From contig NZ_CADFEI010000018.1 in NCBI RefSeq assembly GCF_902833225.1, positions 62,001-126,000 on the forward strand: a stretch of DNA of 64,000 nt, read 5' to 3'. Within the stretch, counting starts at the first letter, position 1. Every line of letters starts with the position of its first letter. Positions 53,602 to 63,021 of the stretch are shown piece after piece. The stretch comes from Burkholderia sp. BCC1644 (GTDB taxonomy: Bacteria; Pseudomonadota; Gammaproteobacteria; Burkholderiales; Burkholderiaceae). A model generated the notes under the pieces. The model searched no databases and was not told where the DNA came from. It saw nothing but the letters and a program-made list of their open reading frames with translations. The translations under genes were made by a program, and so were the position numbers.

Positions 53602-55647
53602 TCACGATACTTCGCGAGCCCGTTTCTTCATGATTTGCCGCCAGCGCCAAGCCAGGTGATGCGTTGCATTGCGGCTCCAGCGAATGATCTTCAGGAAGGT
53701 TCGCGCATGATCAGCGCTTATTCGGGCAAGCGGGCGCGCCGCAAGCGGCGCGAGCCGCTGAATCACGGCTTCGGGGGTCGTGAATAGCTGCAGGCGCCAG
53801 TCCCAATAGATTGGATAGCGTAGCATTACACCCGCCGTGAGCATGTCGAGCGACAGACTACGGTTTCTCCAGGGCATGGGGGCAATTGCATCGTGTGTGA
53901 GGCCCCAGCCTGCGTAAAACGGCAGTCCGTACGTGAATACGGCCTTGCCGCGCAGCAACGCGTCAAAGCCGGCGAGTGACGACAGCGTATGAACTTCGTC
54001 CGCCGCGTCGATCAGTGACACGAGATCCGATTCGACATCGACAACATCGGCTAGCCGCTCGGCATTGACGAGGCCGCTCCGGTTGCCGGAAAGGACATCG
54101 GGATGGGGCTTGTAAACGACAAAAGCCTCGGGGAGGCGTGCACGCACTTCACGTAGCAGCGCGTCGGCGGTGGAAATTGCACGCGTCCCAAGGCGGATGG
54201 AAGCATCATCGGCCACCTGCCCCGGGACCAGCACAACTTGTTTCCCGGGCGGTGCCAACCATGTCGGTTTGCGCCGACCCAGATTGTATTTTGTCAAGCC
54301 AAATTGGACGATCCGCGTGCGCAACCTGGCGGCCCGTGCCAGCTCCGTTTCACTGAATGTCGTTCCATTCAGCAGAGTCGTGAGGTCGCTCGGGCGGCTT
54401 GCGTCGAAATACAGGCCGCTCATGTCGACCACTTGGCTGCGGGGGGCAATCATGTCCGACCCGAGTCCGGTCGAGTGGAGAAAGCCGTCCTCGATTCTCA
54501 CGTGACGCACGCCTTCGGGCACACCGTCCGAGCTGCGGGCACCCCAAAGTGCCGCGCATTCGCCGGGGCGCAGCGAGCCGGGCTCAGGTGCCCAGCGCAA
54601 CGTGCCACCGCCGGCAGTGAGGAACGGCGTGGCGAACGGGCGCTTCCACCACTGGAAGCGCACGCCGACCACCTCGCGCAGATCGGCGAACCGGTTTGCA
54701 ATTGAGCGCTGCAATTCAATGCTGTCGAGCAACACATCAAGGCTGCCCGGCGCGTGCGTTGCCGGGTCCAGGTAATACGCCAGGCGCAGGAATACGACAT
54801 CGAAAAGTGCGGCCAAGGTTGGCCTCGTTGTGCGGTTGCACGTCACGCCGTGATCGTTTGTCAGCCCCCAGCCCGCATAGTAGGGCGCGCCGAATGTGTG
54901 GACCTGGACGCCAGCCAGCAATGCATACATGCCCTCGGGCGCCGTTACCGTATAGACATGGTCGACGTGGCGAAGTGCGGCGCAGGTCGAATACTCGTCG
55001 CCGACATATTGTGTACCGGGCGGCAAGTTGCGGACCAATGACGACAGCCAATGACCGGTACCGTAGTCACCGCTACGCGCTAGCCAGAACTGGGCGTTGG
55101 GATGCGATGCGAGCGCGTTTTCGATCATCTGTTCGAACGCCTTTCGACGCTTGCTCGGTGACTCGTCCGTGCATGCAGATCGCATGCGTTCGTCGACCAG
55201 CAGCACTCGCGGGGCGCGGGGCGGCGCCAGCAGGGCTGGCGGGCAGCGTGGCACCCGGTGTTGCGGATCCAGCGCGTAGCTGGCGAGCACGCGCTCCATC
55301 AGTTTTGCGACGTCGGGTGATTTGCCCGCGTCGTTGGTGGCAGCAAATGTGCTGCTGATCGCTTCGAAAAGCGTTTGTGGTCCGGTTTCGGTGCGATGCA
55401 CGACGAACCAGGAAAGTAGCGGCATGCGTCGGCCATTGCGTGCCAATAGCGGGCCCGGCGAGGCTGCATGGACGTCGAACCCAGCGGCGCGAGCGATGCG
55501 CAGCATGAGTCGTCCCGTGCGAGTGTCTGTCCAGATGCAATTCGACCGCCGCATCAGCCAACTGATGAAACGCGATCCGCGCGTGATGCTGCGAAGATCG
55601 AATGCCGGATCACGCAGATTCGGGTAATGGCGTGCCGGATCGCTCAT
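53602..55647 (-). CDS. capsular polysaccharide biosynthesis protein, KpsC/WcbA-like Kdo transferase
   Basis: A 681-residue protein of the KpsC length, with two related halves. Each half has a similar motif: GAPYYAGWGLTND at about residues 256-268 and GLPFYAGWGLTHD at about 577-589, as in the two beta-Kdo transferase domains of KpsC. The second half also has VVYKPHPDVLSGN and DEVHTLSSLAGFDALLRGK. KpsC proteins build the poly-Kdo linker on phosphatidylglycerol that anchors ABC-exported capsules. In Burkholderia the matching capsule gene is wcbA. It directly follows the GT4 gene with no gap (stop TAG, then ATG). Confidence 0.88.
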   Translation of the reverse strand: MSDPARHYPNLRDPAFDLRSITRGSRFISWLMRRSNCIWTDTRTGRLMLRIARAAGFDVHAASPGPLLARNGRRMPLLSWFVVHRTETGPQTLFEAISSTFAATNDAGKSPDVAKLMERVLASYALDPQHRVPRCPPALLAPPRAPRVLLVDERMRSACTDESPSKRRKAFEQMIENALASHPNAQFWLARSGDYGTGHWLSSLVRNLPPGTQYVGDEYSTCAALRHVDHVYTVTAPEGMYALLAGVQVHTFGAPYYAGWGLTNDHGVTCNRTTRPTLAALFDVVFLRLAYYLDPATHAPGSLDVLLDSIELQRSIANRFADLREVVGVRFQWWKRPFATPFLTAGGGTLRWAPEPGSLRPGECAALWGARSSDGVPEGVRHVRIEDGFLHSTGLGSDMIAPRSQVVDMSGLYFDASRPSDLTTLLNGTTFSETELARAARLRTRIVQFGLTKYNLGRRKPTWLAPPGKQVVLVPGQVADDASIRLGTRAISTADALLREVRARLPEAFVVYKPHPDVLSGNRSGLVNAERLADVVDVESDLVSLIDAADEVHTLSSLAGFDALLRGKAVFTYGLPFYAGWGLTHDAIAPMPWRNRSLSLDMLTAGVMLRYPIYWDWRLQLFTTPEAVIQRLAPLAARPLARISADHARTFLKIIRWSRNATHHLAWRWRQIMKKRAREVS

Positions 55648-56799
55648 CTATTGCAGTGTTGCCAGGAAATTGTCGACGCAGGCAAAGTGTTCTGCCCACG
55701 TGGGTTCGCGAAAGTGCTCGATACGCGCGAGTTGCGCGTCGCGCTCCGCGCACTCCGGCTGACGGTATGCTTCGATGTGAGCAAGCCAGTTGAGGCCGTC
55801 CAGTGGGTCGAGGTAGTCGGGAATGTCGCCGACGATTTCGCGAAATACGCCGAGATCGCTGGCGAGCACAGGCACTCGTAGCGCGAGTGCTTCGACGAGC
55901 GGCATGCCGTAGCCTTCGACAAACGACGGGAAAAGAAGCGCACGCGCGTGCTGCAGCCAAATATGAAGTTGCTCGTCGGAGCAATCGGCTTCTTCTATGA
56001 CTACGCCGCGCAGGCTCGAGCAACGATCGAGCATATCGATCACGTTCTCGCATTCCCACCCGCGTCGTCCGATGACGACGAGCTTCGGCGCAGCCGCACC
56101 GTGCCGCTCGACGAGCCGGCGCCACACATGCAACATGAACCAGTGGTTCTTGCGCGGCTCGATGGTGCCGAGCATGACGAAATACGGATGATCCAGAGGG
56201 CTCGACCCCTGAGGGTATGTGGCGACGCCGGACGCCAAGGGCGCAACCACGGTTGGCGGCAGGGGGAGCCCGGCGAGGTTGGCTTCGGTGGCAAGCGAGT
56301 CAAGCGTGGCCCGTGAGTTGGCAATCAGACCAGTGGCGTGCTGCAGGGCTGTATGAATGCGTAGCCGGTGAGCATTGTCGACGCCGGGCCGACAGTATTC
56401 CGCGTGCGTGAGCGGAATCAGATCGTGCACCATGAATACGGAGCGGGCGTTCCGGCGCGCCATGGCGTGGTAATAGCGCTGAAACTCCATTCCGTTGTGG
56501 CTCGTATGCAACAAAATGCTGCGTGCGAAACTTTTAAAGCGTAGCTGGTTCACGACGGCACGCACCACCAGCTTTTGAATCGCACGACGATTACGAGCGG
56601 ACGACAGCAGCATTTCAAATATTTGCTGAGAATCTCTGTCAGTCAAAACGGCGGAAAATCCACGCTCGCTCAGTACCGCGTTTGCCTGGGCGCCATACCT
56701 TTCCACATAGGCTAGCCCCACGCGGTCCACGCCAGTCGGCCGCAAGCCATCGGAGAGGCGAGACAGCAGGCGGGTGACGTCCAACAAGATATGTGACAC
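55648..56799 (-). CDS. GT4-family glycosyltransferase, WcbB-like
   Basis: A 383-residue GT-B glycosyltransferase of group 1. The N-terminal half contains RPTGVDRVGLAYVE and the VFMVHDLIPLTH segment. The C-terminal donor domain has LGTIEPRKNH (about 211-220) and the E-x7-E motif FPSFVEGYGMPLVEAL (about 291-306). By position next to the KpsC-like gene it matches WcbB of the Burkholderia capsule; the sugar it adds is not known. Its stop codon touches the ATG of the next gene. It is divergent from the export lipoprotein across 143 bp. Confidence 0.85.
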   Translation of the reverse strand: MSHILLDVTRLLSRLSDGLRPTGVDRVGLAYVERYGAQANAVLSERGFSAVLTDRDSQQIFEMLLSSARNRRAIQKLVVRAVVNQLRFKSFARSILLHTSHNGMEFQRYYHAMARRNARSVFMVHDLIPLTHAEYCRPGVDNAHRLRIHTALQHATGLIANSRATLDSLATEANLAGLPLPPTVVAPLASGVATYPQGSSPLDHPYFVMLGTIEPRKNHWFMLHVWRRLVERHGAAAPKLVVIGRRGWECENVIDMLDRCSSLRGVVIEEADCSDEQLHIWLQHARALLFPSFVEGYGMPLVEALALRVPVLASDLGVFREIVGDIPDYLDPLDGLNWLAHIEAYRQPECAERDAQLARIEHFREPTWAEHFACVDNFLATLQ

Positions 56800-56942
56800 G
56801 CGAATACAAGATTTTTGTGGTAACGGATGCGCGGCAGGGACGCACAGTCCCGCTGACGTGGTTTTTTTGCTCGCAACATTCTATTTGATTCTGTTACGTG
56901 CGACAATTTGCGCCGACCGTAATTTACCAAGACTACCAAGCA

Positions 56943-58115
56943 ATGTCGCGTGTTCGGATGAATGCTCTTTGCGTTTCGATTATCGGGGGAGCGGCCTTGC
57001 TGGCTGGCTGTGCGGGGGCAATTCCTACATCCGGACCGAGCCGGTCGCAGATTGATGATGCGGCACAGGCACCAAATTCTACGGGTATCCAGGTCGTCGA
57101 TGTCACGGACGAAGTTGCGCGCAAGCTCCTGGCCGAACGAACCCACGCCGATTTCTCTGCTGCGCTGGGCAACGGCACGGCATTCCAGCGGCAATTAGGT
57201 GTTGGCGACACGATCGAGGTGTCGATCTGGGAGGCGCCACCTGCAACGCTATTTGGTGCCGCGCAGGCCGATGCGAAGACGGGTGCCAGCAGCGGCGCGC
57301 ACGCGACTGTTCTGCCTGATCAGATGATCGATGGCGACGGGAACGTCAGCGTGCCGTTCATCGGTCTCGTGAGGGCTGCCGGGCGCACGCCGACTCAACT
57401 GCAGCGTGAAATCATGGAGCGCCTGAAGTATATGGCGCACGATCCGCAAGTGTTGGTCAAGCTGTCGCGAAACGTCACGTCATATGTGACCGTGGTCGGG
57501 GATGTGGCAAACAGCAACCGCATGCAGCTTACGGCCCGCGGAGAGCGGGTGCTCGATGCCCTGGCGAGCGCGGGTGGGGTGCGCCAGGCGATAGACAAAA
57601 TTACGATTCAGGTCACGCGTGGCGATAAAGTAGTGTCGTTGCCATTGGAAACCGTCATCCGTGATCCGCGCCAGAATGTTCCGCTGCATGCCGGGGATGT
57701 GGTAACGGCGTTGTTTCAGCCGTACAGCTTCACGTCCCTGGGCGCGACCGGCAAGAATCAAGAATTCAACTTCGAGGCGCAGGGTATTACGCTTGCGCAG
57801 GCGTTGGCACGTGCTGGCGGGCTGCAGGATTCGCGCTCCGATCCGCGCGGAGTGTTCATTTTTCGGCTTGAAGATGCAACCGCGCTGCAATGGCCAAATG
57901 CCCCTGTTCGTACCACGGCTGATGGCAAGGTGCCGGTTGTGTATCGTGTGAATCTCAAAGATCCGAATTCGTTTTTTGTTGCCCAGAGCTTCATGATCGA
58001 CAACAAGGACCTGCTGTATGTGTCGAACGCGCCGGTCACCGAGATCCAGAAAGTATTGAATCTGGTGTTCTCGGTGGCGTATCCGGTAGTGACGGGCGTG
58101 CAGACATTCAAGTGA
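56943..58115 (+). CDS. polysaccharide export outer-membrane lipoprotein, KpsD/WcbC-like
   Basis: A 390-residue exported lipoprotein. The lipobox LLAGC places the acylated Cys at residue 23. The poly-export domain follows (VGDTIEVSIWEAPPATLFG, about 83-101, then ISVPFIGLV-like DGDGNVSVPFIGLVRAAG), with SLBB-type repeats after (YVTVVGDVANSN, and the VLDALASAGGV and LAQALARAGGL pair). It is the Wza/KpsD family that forms the outer-membrane channel. In Burkholderia the matching gene is wcbC. The start could also be the ATG at 56958. It is divergent from the glycosyltransferase. Confidence 0.88.
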   Translation: MSRVRMNALCVSIIGGAALLAGCAGAIPTSGPSRSQIDDAAQAPNSTGIQVVDVTDEVARKLLAERTHADFSAALGNGTAFQRQLGVGDTIEVSIWEAPPATLFGAAQADAKTGASSGAHATVLPDQMIDGDGNVSVPFIGLVRAAGRTPTQLQREIMERLKYMAHDPQVLVKLSRNVTSYVTVVGDVANSNRMQLTARGERVLDALASAGGVRQAIDKITIQVTRGDKVVSLPLETVIRDPRQNVPLHAGDVVTALFQPYSFTSLGATGKNQEFNFEAQGITLAQALARAGGLQDSRSDPRGVFIFRLEDATALQWPNAPVRTTADGKVPVVYRVNLKDPNSFFVAQSFMIDNKDLLYVSNAPVTEIQKVLNLVFSVAYPVVTGVQTFK

Positions 58116-58487
58116 TGTTCCAGGTAATGGTGACGGAGCTAGGCTAGTGCCGCCGCTTGCTTGAAGTTCTTTCAGTTTTATTGTCGTTGGCAAGCGCGGA
58201 TTGGGCGTGCGTCGATACCGTTGCCCACCGGCGAAGCGATATCGACGAATCAGACCAACGGTATCGGGCTCAACCTGTAAATTTTGTGCGCGGACGTGGC
58301 CGCGTTCATGCGTGAAATTCGGGGCATGTTGAGTCTTTTGTCAGTTCAGATTTTTATTAAACAGCAGCTTGAATTAATGGTGCCCGTTTTCCTCGATTCA
58401 GCTTGATTTGTGAAATCTAGCGGGTGAGTTAATTTCAGTCGGCGTCGGCTCCTGTTTTCGTAACAATCCGCGTTCCGAGTCAAGAAT
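58116..58487. other. intergenic region after the export lipoprotein
   Basis: About 370 bp without a gene I can support. No terminator with a T tract is evident. In related capsule loci the gene for the inner-membrane export partner would be expected here, so this gap may be a site where genes were replaced. Confidence 0.5.
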
Positions 58488-60545
58488 ATGCAGACCGTAA
58501 TCCTGTCCGAGCTTTTGCCATATAACGGCGAACAACTCATCGAACAATGCTACCAAAGGATTTTGCTGAGAGAGCCAGATCCGGCGGGGCGGCAGCACTA
58601 TCGCAAGATGCTTGGCAGCGGGAGGAGCAAGTTCGCTGTTGTGCGAAGTATTGCAAGAAGCGCGGAGGCGCGAAAGCTCGGGGTTCGAGTCCATGGCATG
58701 AAGTTCGCTGCCATCGGTGAGCGCGTCATGGAAATCCCAGTCTTGGGAACGATCGTCGCTGCCTTGCGGCTCGTAGGCGATGCTCCTGCAGTTTTGCGCG
58801 ATATTAGAGCAGGACGCGAACTGGCTTCCGAAGGCCGCCTCAGAATCGAGGCAGTGGAGGCGCAGCTCGAGCAGCAGCGCGATCTCGACCCTATCTTCAA
58901 TACAGTGAATTCAAGTCACCAGTACATGCGCGATGTCGAGCGTCGATTGGCGGCATTGGAGAGTAAGGTCGCAAATGGACCGGTGCATTCGTCGCAAAGC
59001 GAATCGTCCGAAATCCATGCGATCGGGGCTACGCTGGCGGCTGAGGTTCAGCGGGTTACCGAGGAACTGGATTCGCTCCGGAATTTCGCTTCGTCGATTC
59101 CCGCGACAATGCGCGCCGTTGAGCGGCGAATGGCGGAGTTGGAGATTAATGCCTTCAACGAACGGGAGCAGGCTTCACAACGTGAGGCGTCCGAACTCCG
59201 TTCGACCGTATCTGTTCTGGCGGCGGAAATTCAGCGGATTGCACATGAACTGGAAGCCTTCAGGAACTTCGCTTCGTCGATCCCTGCGACGATGCGTGAC
59301 CAGTTGACGCGGCTGATTGCCCTTAAGCAAGAGATCGGACAAACCGGGACACCTGGCTGGAAGTCGAGTATTTCTGGTCGACTTGAGCGTGCACTCACGA
59401 CGCTCGAGGCGCACGATGCAGAATTCGCAAAACTGTTTGTCGACACGACGCAGAGGGACGAAGAGCTGGAGCGTTCACTTGCAAAAGTTGAAGAGTGCGC
59501 CGTTCTGGCTCAGGCAGTGCATTCGCGTGTCAGCGTGCTTGAGCAACTGGTAGACCACTCGACTTTACGTGCAGCAAGTGAAGTGCAACGCATGGACCAA
59601 TCTGTACATCGGATCGCGCAGCAGGAGGCGCGCCTCGACATCGTCGGCGATGCACTTGGAACTCTTCGCGCTGAATGTGCGCGGCTCGTCCAAGAGTTCG
59701 ACCGTGAGAGCCTTGAGCGAGGTCAGTTGGCGTCAAGGATTGATGGCGCTTGTGAATTGATTGACAGGCAAGATAGTGCGTCCGCTGCCATTCAACATGC
59801 ATTGAATGTCGTGCGGGCCGAGTGTGCCGCGCGCGAAGGCGACCATGCTGCCCGTGTGGAGCAGCTTGCTGTTGGTGCGGCTGCATTGAACGAAGGTGTT
59901 GACGAAATTCGTGCCTCGCTTCAGCGTGCGTATAGCCGAATTGAGTTTGTTCGACGGGAAACTCTGTTCGAGTTGAAGTACGGTGCCGCTGCTGCATTTG
60001 CAGAAAAGCCTGACGCGGTGTCGGCGCGAATCATTAATACCGCGAAAGTTGAAGAAGCGCGTATTACAGGCTTGAAGCTGAACATTGGCTGCGGACACCT
60101 TCCGTTGGCTGATCATATCAATGTAGACTCCCGCGAATTGCCGGGTGTTGATATTGTCGCCGAGGCTACCCGTCTTCCGTTCGGCAACGGCGAGGTATCG
60201 GTTCTGCGCGCGGCACATCTGCTTGAGCACTTTCCGCAAGAGCAGTTGCGAAGAGAGGTTCTGCCCTATTGGCGTTCGATCTTGAAGCCGGGTGGAACAC
60301 TACACGTAATAGTGCCCGATGCCGAGCATATGTTTGACGAGTATTATCGTGGAACCTATCCATACGAACATTTCCGCACGGTTCTTTTCGGCGGGCAGGA
60401 TTACGGTGGCGATTTTCACTACAACATGCTGATGCCGGATCAGTTAAGCATGTTGTTGCGCGAAGCAGGCTTCGAAACCGTCCGATGGCTGGCGCGTGGT
60501 CGCAAAAATGGCCTGTGCTTTGAAATGGAACTGGAAGTCGAGTAA
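58488..60545 (+). CDS. DUF4214, long coiled coil and SAM methyltransferase fusion
   Basis: A 685-residue protein with three parts. Residues about 10-60 (QLIEQCYQRILLREPDP then HYRKMLGSG) look like a DUF4214 domain, seen in carbohydrate-active and surface proteins. Residues about 120-500 are nearly continuous charged coiled coil with a duplicated segment. Residues about 528-680 are a class I methyltransferase: LKLNIGCGHLPLADHINVDS (about 528-547), LRAAHLLEHFP and LKPGGTLHVIVPDAEHM. The plan resembles WbdD-type chain terminators, where a coiled coil measures glycan length and a methyltransferase caps it, but the order is reversed and no kinase is visible. The next gene starts 3 bp after the stop. 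I infer a role in capping or modifying the capsule. Confidence 0.75.
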   Translation: MQTVILSELLPYNGEQLIEQCYQRILLREPDPAGRQHYRKMLGSGRSKFAVVRSIARSAEARKLGVRVHGMKFAAIGERVMEIPVLGTIVAALRLVGDAPAVLRDIRAGRELASEGRLRIEAVEAQLEQQRDLDPIFNTVNSSHQYMRDVERRLAALESKVANGPVHSSQSESSEIHAIGATLAAEVQRVTEELDSLRNFASSIPATMRAVERRMAELEINAFNEREQASQREASELRSTVSVLAAEIQRIAHELEAFRNFASSIPATMRDQLTRLIALKQEIGQTGTPGWKSSISGRLERALTTLEAHDAEFAKLFVDTTQRDEELERSLAKVEECAVLAQAVHSRVSVLEQLVDHSTLRAASEVQRMDQSVHRIAQQEARLDIVGDALGTLRAECARLVQEFDRESLERGQLASRIDGACELIDRQDSASAAIQHALNVVRAECAAREGDHAARVEQLAVGAAALNEGVDEIRASLQRAYSRIEFVRRETLFELKYGAAAAFAEKPDAVSARIINTAKVEEARITGLKLNIGCGHLPLADHINVDSRELPGVDIVAEATRLPFGNGEVSVLRAAHLLEHFPQEQLRREVLPYWRSILKPGGTLHVIVPDAEHMFDEYYRGTYPYEHFRTVLFGGQDYGGDFHYNMLMPDQLSMLLREAGFETVRWLARGRKNGLCFEMELEVE
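59034..59296 (+). repeat. 183-bp spaced duplication in the coiled-coil part
   Basis: Two copies of about 80 bp, at 59034-59113 and 59217-59296, are spaced by exactly 183 bp. They encode the similar peptides LAAEVQRVTEELDSLRNFAS and LAAEIQRIAHELEAFRNFAS, each followed by SIPATMR. The period is 61 residues, which suggests lengthening of the coil by internal duplication. Confidence 0.75.
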
Positions 60546-60548
60546 AAC

Positions 60549-62783
60549 ATGCGGGCAAATCCGAAGACACTCTCTGTCGTTATTAATACGTGCAATCGTG
60601 CAACAAGCCTGGATAAAACGATCAGTTCGCTTTTTCAGCAAGCTTGTCCGCAGATGGAAATCGTCGTGGTGAACGGGCCGTCCACGGACCATACGGAGCA
60701 GATTCTTTCGAAATATGCGGGTCGAATCAAGGCTCTGCGTTGTTCCGAATTCAATTTGTCGGTATCCAGAAACATCGGCATTGCTGCGTCTTCCGGTGAT
60801 GTCGTGGCCTTTATCGATGACGACGCCTTTCCGGAACCCTTCTGGGCGGAGCGATTGCTTGCAGCTTACACAAGCGACGACGTCGGGGCAGTAGGTGGTC
60901 ATGTTTTCGACCAGACCGGTATTGACTATCAGGCTACCAATATTATTTGCGACCGATTTGGCAGCGCATGGCCAAAGGAGAAGAAGGATCCATCGGATCT
61001 CTACAGTTTTCCCCATGCGTTTAAATTCAGCGCATTGATCGGAACGAATAGTTCGTTTCGGCGTGACGTGTTGCTCGATGTCGGCGGTTTTGACGAGGAG
61101 TACGAGTACTTCCTCGACGAAACTGATGTGTGTGTTCGGGTAATCGATGCAGGGTACAAGGTCGTACAGATTGATCATGCGCTGGTGCATCACAAGTTCT
61201 TGCCGAGTCATATGCGGAATGCGCGCAAGGCAACTGTGCATCACTATCCGATCCTGAAAAACACATTGTATTTCGCGTTACGCTATGCAAGTCCACAAGT
61301 CGGTATAGACGCCGCTTTGACGCATGGTGAGAACGTTTATCAGGCCCATCTTCGAGACGCAAAGTGGTTTGTGGAGCACGGCGAGCTTCCCGCGGAGAAG
61401 CTTGCGAATCTTCCTGCCGTTTATGTAAAGGCCCGCAATGACGCGCTTGAGCGATACCAGGCGCCTGCGAAATATCTGACTGCGGATTTGCTGGAAATTC
61501 ATGCGTCGGACTTTTTGCCAGCCAGCGCCACGCGTTCGGCCGGAGAGGCGCAGCTGTGTGTCGTGTTGCTGTGCCGGCAGTACGATGCGGTGGATTCCGG
61601 CATTGCTCGCTTTATTGGGGTTCAGGCCCGAGCGCTTGCGGCTCTTGGTCATATCGTCCATGTTCTCACGCTCGTGCAAAGCGATGCTCGGATCGACTGG
61701 GAGGATGGGGTGTGGGTCCATCGTCTCACGGCCGGTTGGTATGACGATCAACCGGCAGATCTTCCGTTCAAAGTACATCCGAGCCAATGGTGCTATTCGC
61801 GGGCGATGCTCGACGAGGTTCGGAACATCAACTCGCGACACAAGGTTGATGTCGTGGAGGCTCCGGTTTGGGATAACGAGGCAATCGCGTTTACCACTTC
61901 CGGAGAGTTTCCGGTGGTGGTGAGTCTTCAGACTTCACTTGGTATTGCGTTGGAATCGCATCCAGAGTGGCGCGATGACAAGGAGCATATGGAGAACTTC
62001 GTTCTGCCGGCGTTGGAGGCGGAGAATTTCATCCTGGCCCAGTGTGATTCCATTCGCGCCATCAGCCGAGCAATCGTTGACGAAATCGAGACACGGAACG
62101 AGATCGTAATGAATCCGTCGAGTGTTGAAATTTGCAATCTTTCACTCGAGGATCGCTCAAGCGGATTGCCTGCGCGCGAGCAGCCGAAGCTTGAAGTGTT
62201 CTTCCTGGGACGTTTGGAGCTTCGTAAGGGCATTGACGTTCTTCTGGACGCAATTCCGAAGGTGCTCCAGCGTTTACCGCATGTGCACTTCAATCTGGCA
62301 GGTGATGACCAGATTGCTGCGCCTGGTTCGAAAGAAACGTTCCGCCAGATTTTCACGCGACGGTATTCGGAACTGGCGAAGCAGGTCCACTTTCTCGGAA
62401 AGATCTCGGACTCGGAGGTGGACGCACTTTTCGAGAGTGCATCGTTGTTTGTCGCACCCTCAAGATTCGAGTCGTTCGGCTTGATTTACGTCGAGGCGAT
62501 GATGTTCGGTGTCCCGTGCGTGGGTTGCAATGTCGGTGGCATCCCTGAAATCCTTGGCGAAAGCAACGGTGGATTGCTTGTCGAGCCCGGGAATTCGGAC
62601 GATCTCGCAGGTTCCATCGTGACATTGCTTCAGAACCCCAAGCAGAGACTTACCCTCGGCCGCGAAGGTCGACGTGCATATGAGCGACGCTTCTCGCCGC
62701 CAGTGATCTCGGGGCAGCTTGTCGATTTATATTTGCGAGCGATGCACAAGCATGCCGAACAGCGTCGGGGCAGCCCCCAGTGA
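60549..62783 (+). CDS. double glycosyltransferase, GT2 fused to GT4
   Basis: A 744-residue protein with two glycosyltransferase domains. The N-terminal GT2 (GT-A fold, about 1-260) has SVVINTCNRATSLDKTI, NVSVSRNIGI-like NLSVSRNIGIAASSGD, the acidic metal motif AFIDDDAF (about 94-101) and FDEEYEYFLDETDVCVR. The C-terminal GT4 (GT-B fold, about 330-735) has FFLGRLELRKGIDVLLDA (about 552-569) and the E-x7-E motif APSRFESFGLIYVEAM. Such fusions can add two sugars in turn. The sugars are unknown. It begins 3 bp after the methyltransferase gene, so they are probably co-expressed. Confidence 0.88.
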   Translation: MRANPKTLSVVINTCNRATSLDKTISSLFQQACPQMEIVVVNGPSTDHTEQILSKYAGRIKALRCSEFNLSVSRNIGIAASSGDVVAFIDDDAFPEPFWAERLLAAYTSDDVGAVGGHVFDQTGIDYQATNIICDRFGSAWPKEKKDPSDLYSFPHAFKFSALIGTNSSFRRDVLLDVGGFDEEYEYFLDETDVCVRVIDAGYKVVQIDHALVHHKFLPSHMRNARKATVHHYPILKNTLYFALRYASPQVGIDAALTHGENVYQAHLRDAKWFVEHGELPAEKLANLPAVYVKARNDALERYQAPAKYLTADLLEIHASDFLPASATRSAGEAQLCVVLLCRQYDAVDSGIARFIGVQARALAALGHIVHVLTLVQSDARIDWEDGVWVHRLTAGWYDDQPADLPFKVHPSQWCYSRAMLDEVRNINSRHKVDVVEAPVWDNEAIAFTTSGEFPVVVSLQTSLGIALESHPEWRDDKEHMENFVLPALEAENFILAQCDSIRAISRAIVDEIETRNEIVMNPSSVEICNLSLEDRSSGLPAREQPKLEVFFLGRLELRKGIDVLLDAIPKVLQRLPHVHFNLAGDDQIAAPGSKETFRQIFTRRYSELAKQVHFLGKISDSEVDALFESASLFVAPSRFESFGLIYVEAMMFGVPCVGCNVGGIPEILGESNGGLLVEPGNSDDLAGSIVTLLQNPKQRLTLGREGRRAYERRFSPPVISGQLVDLYLRAMHKHAEQRRGSPQ

Positions 62784-63021
62784 CATGGTTGCAAAAACGC
62801 TAGCGCCCCAGAGTTGAACGACACACGTGCATGGATTGTTCGCGCAGAGGTGTAGCGTGAGGTATTTCGGGCATTCTGAGCTAAGCTTTGAGGATTGCGC
62901 TTTGCTTGATTTGTCTGACAAATGCTGATGCTTGACATCCATTTCGTTGGAAAAATGCAGGGCGCAAGCTGTGAGCGAATGTCAGTAAGAAATTAATTGA
63001 AATTTAGAGGTTGATTAATCA

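Noticed and set aside
53602..55647. Internal duplication in the KpsC-like gene as a DNA repeat
   Set aside because: The two halves are similar only at the protein level, as is normal in KpsC; the DNA is not a recent repeat.
62784..63021. TTGACA at 62932 as a gmd promoter
   Set aside because: No matching -10 lies at 16-18 bp, so it is not reported as a promoter.
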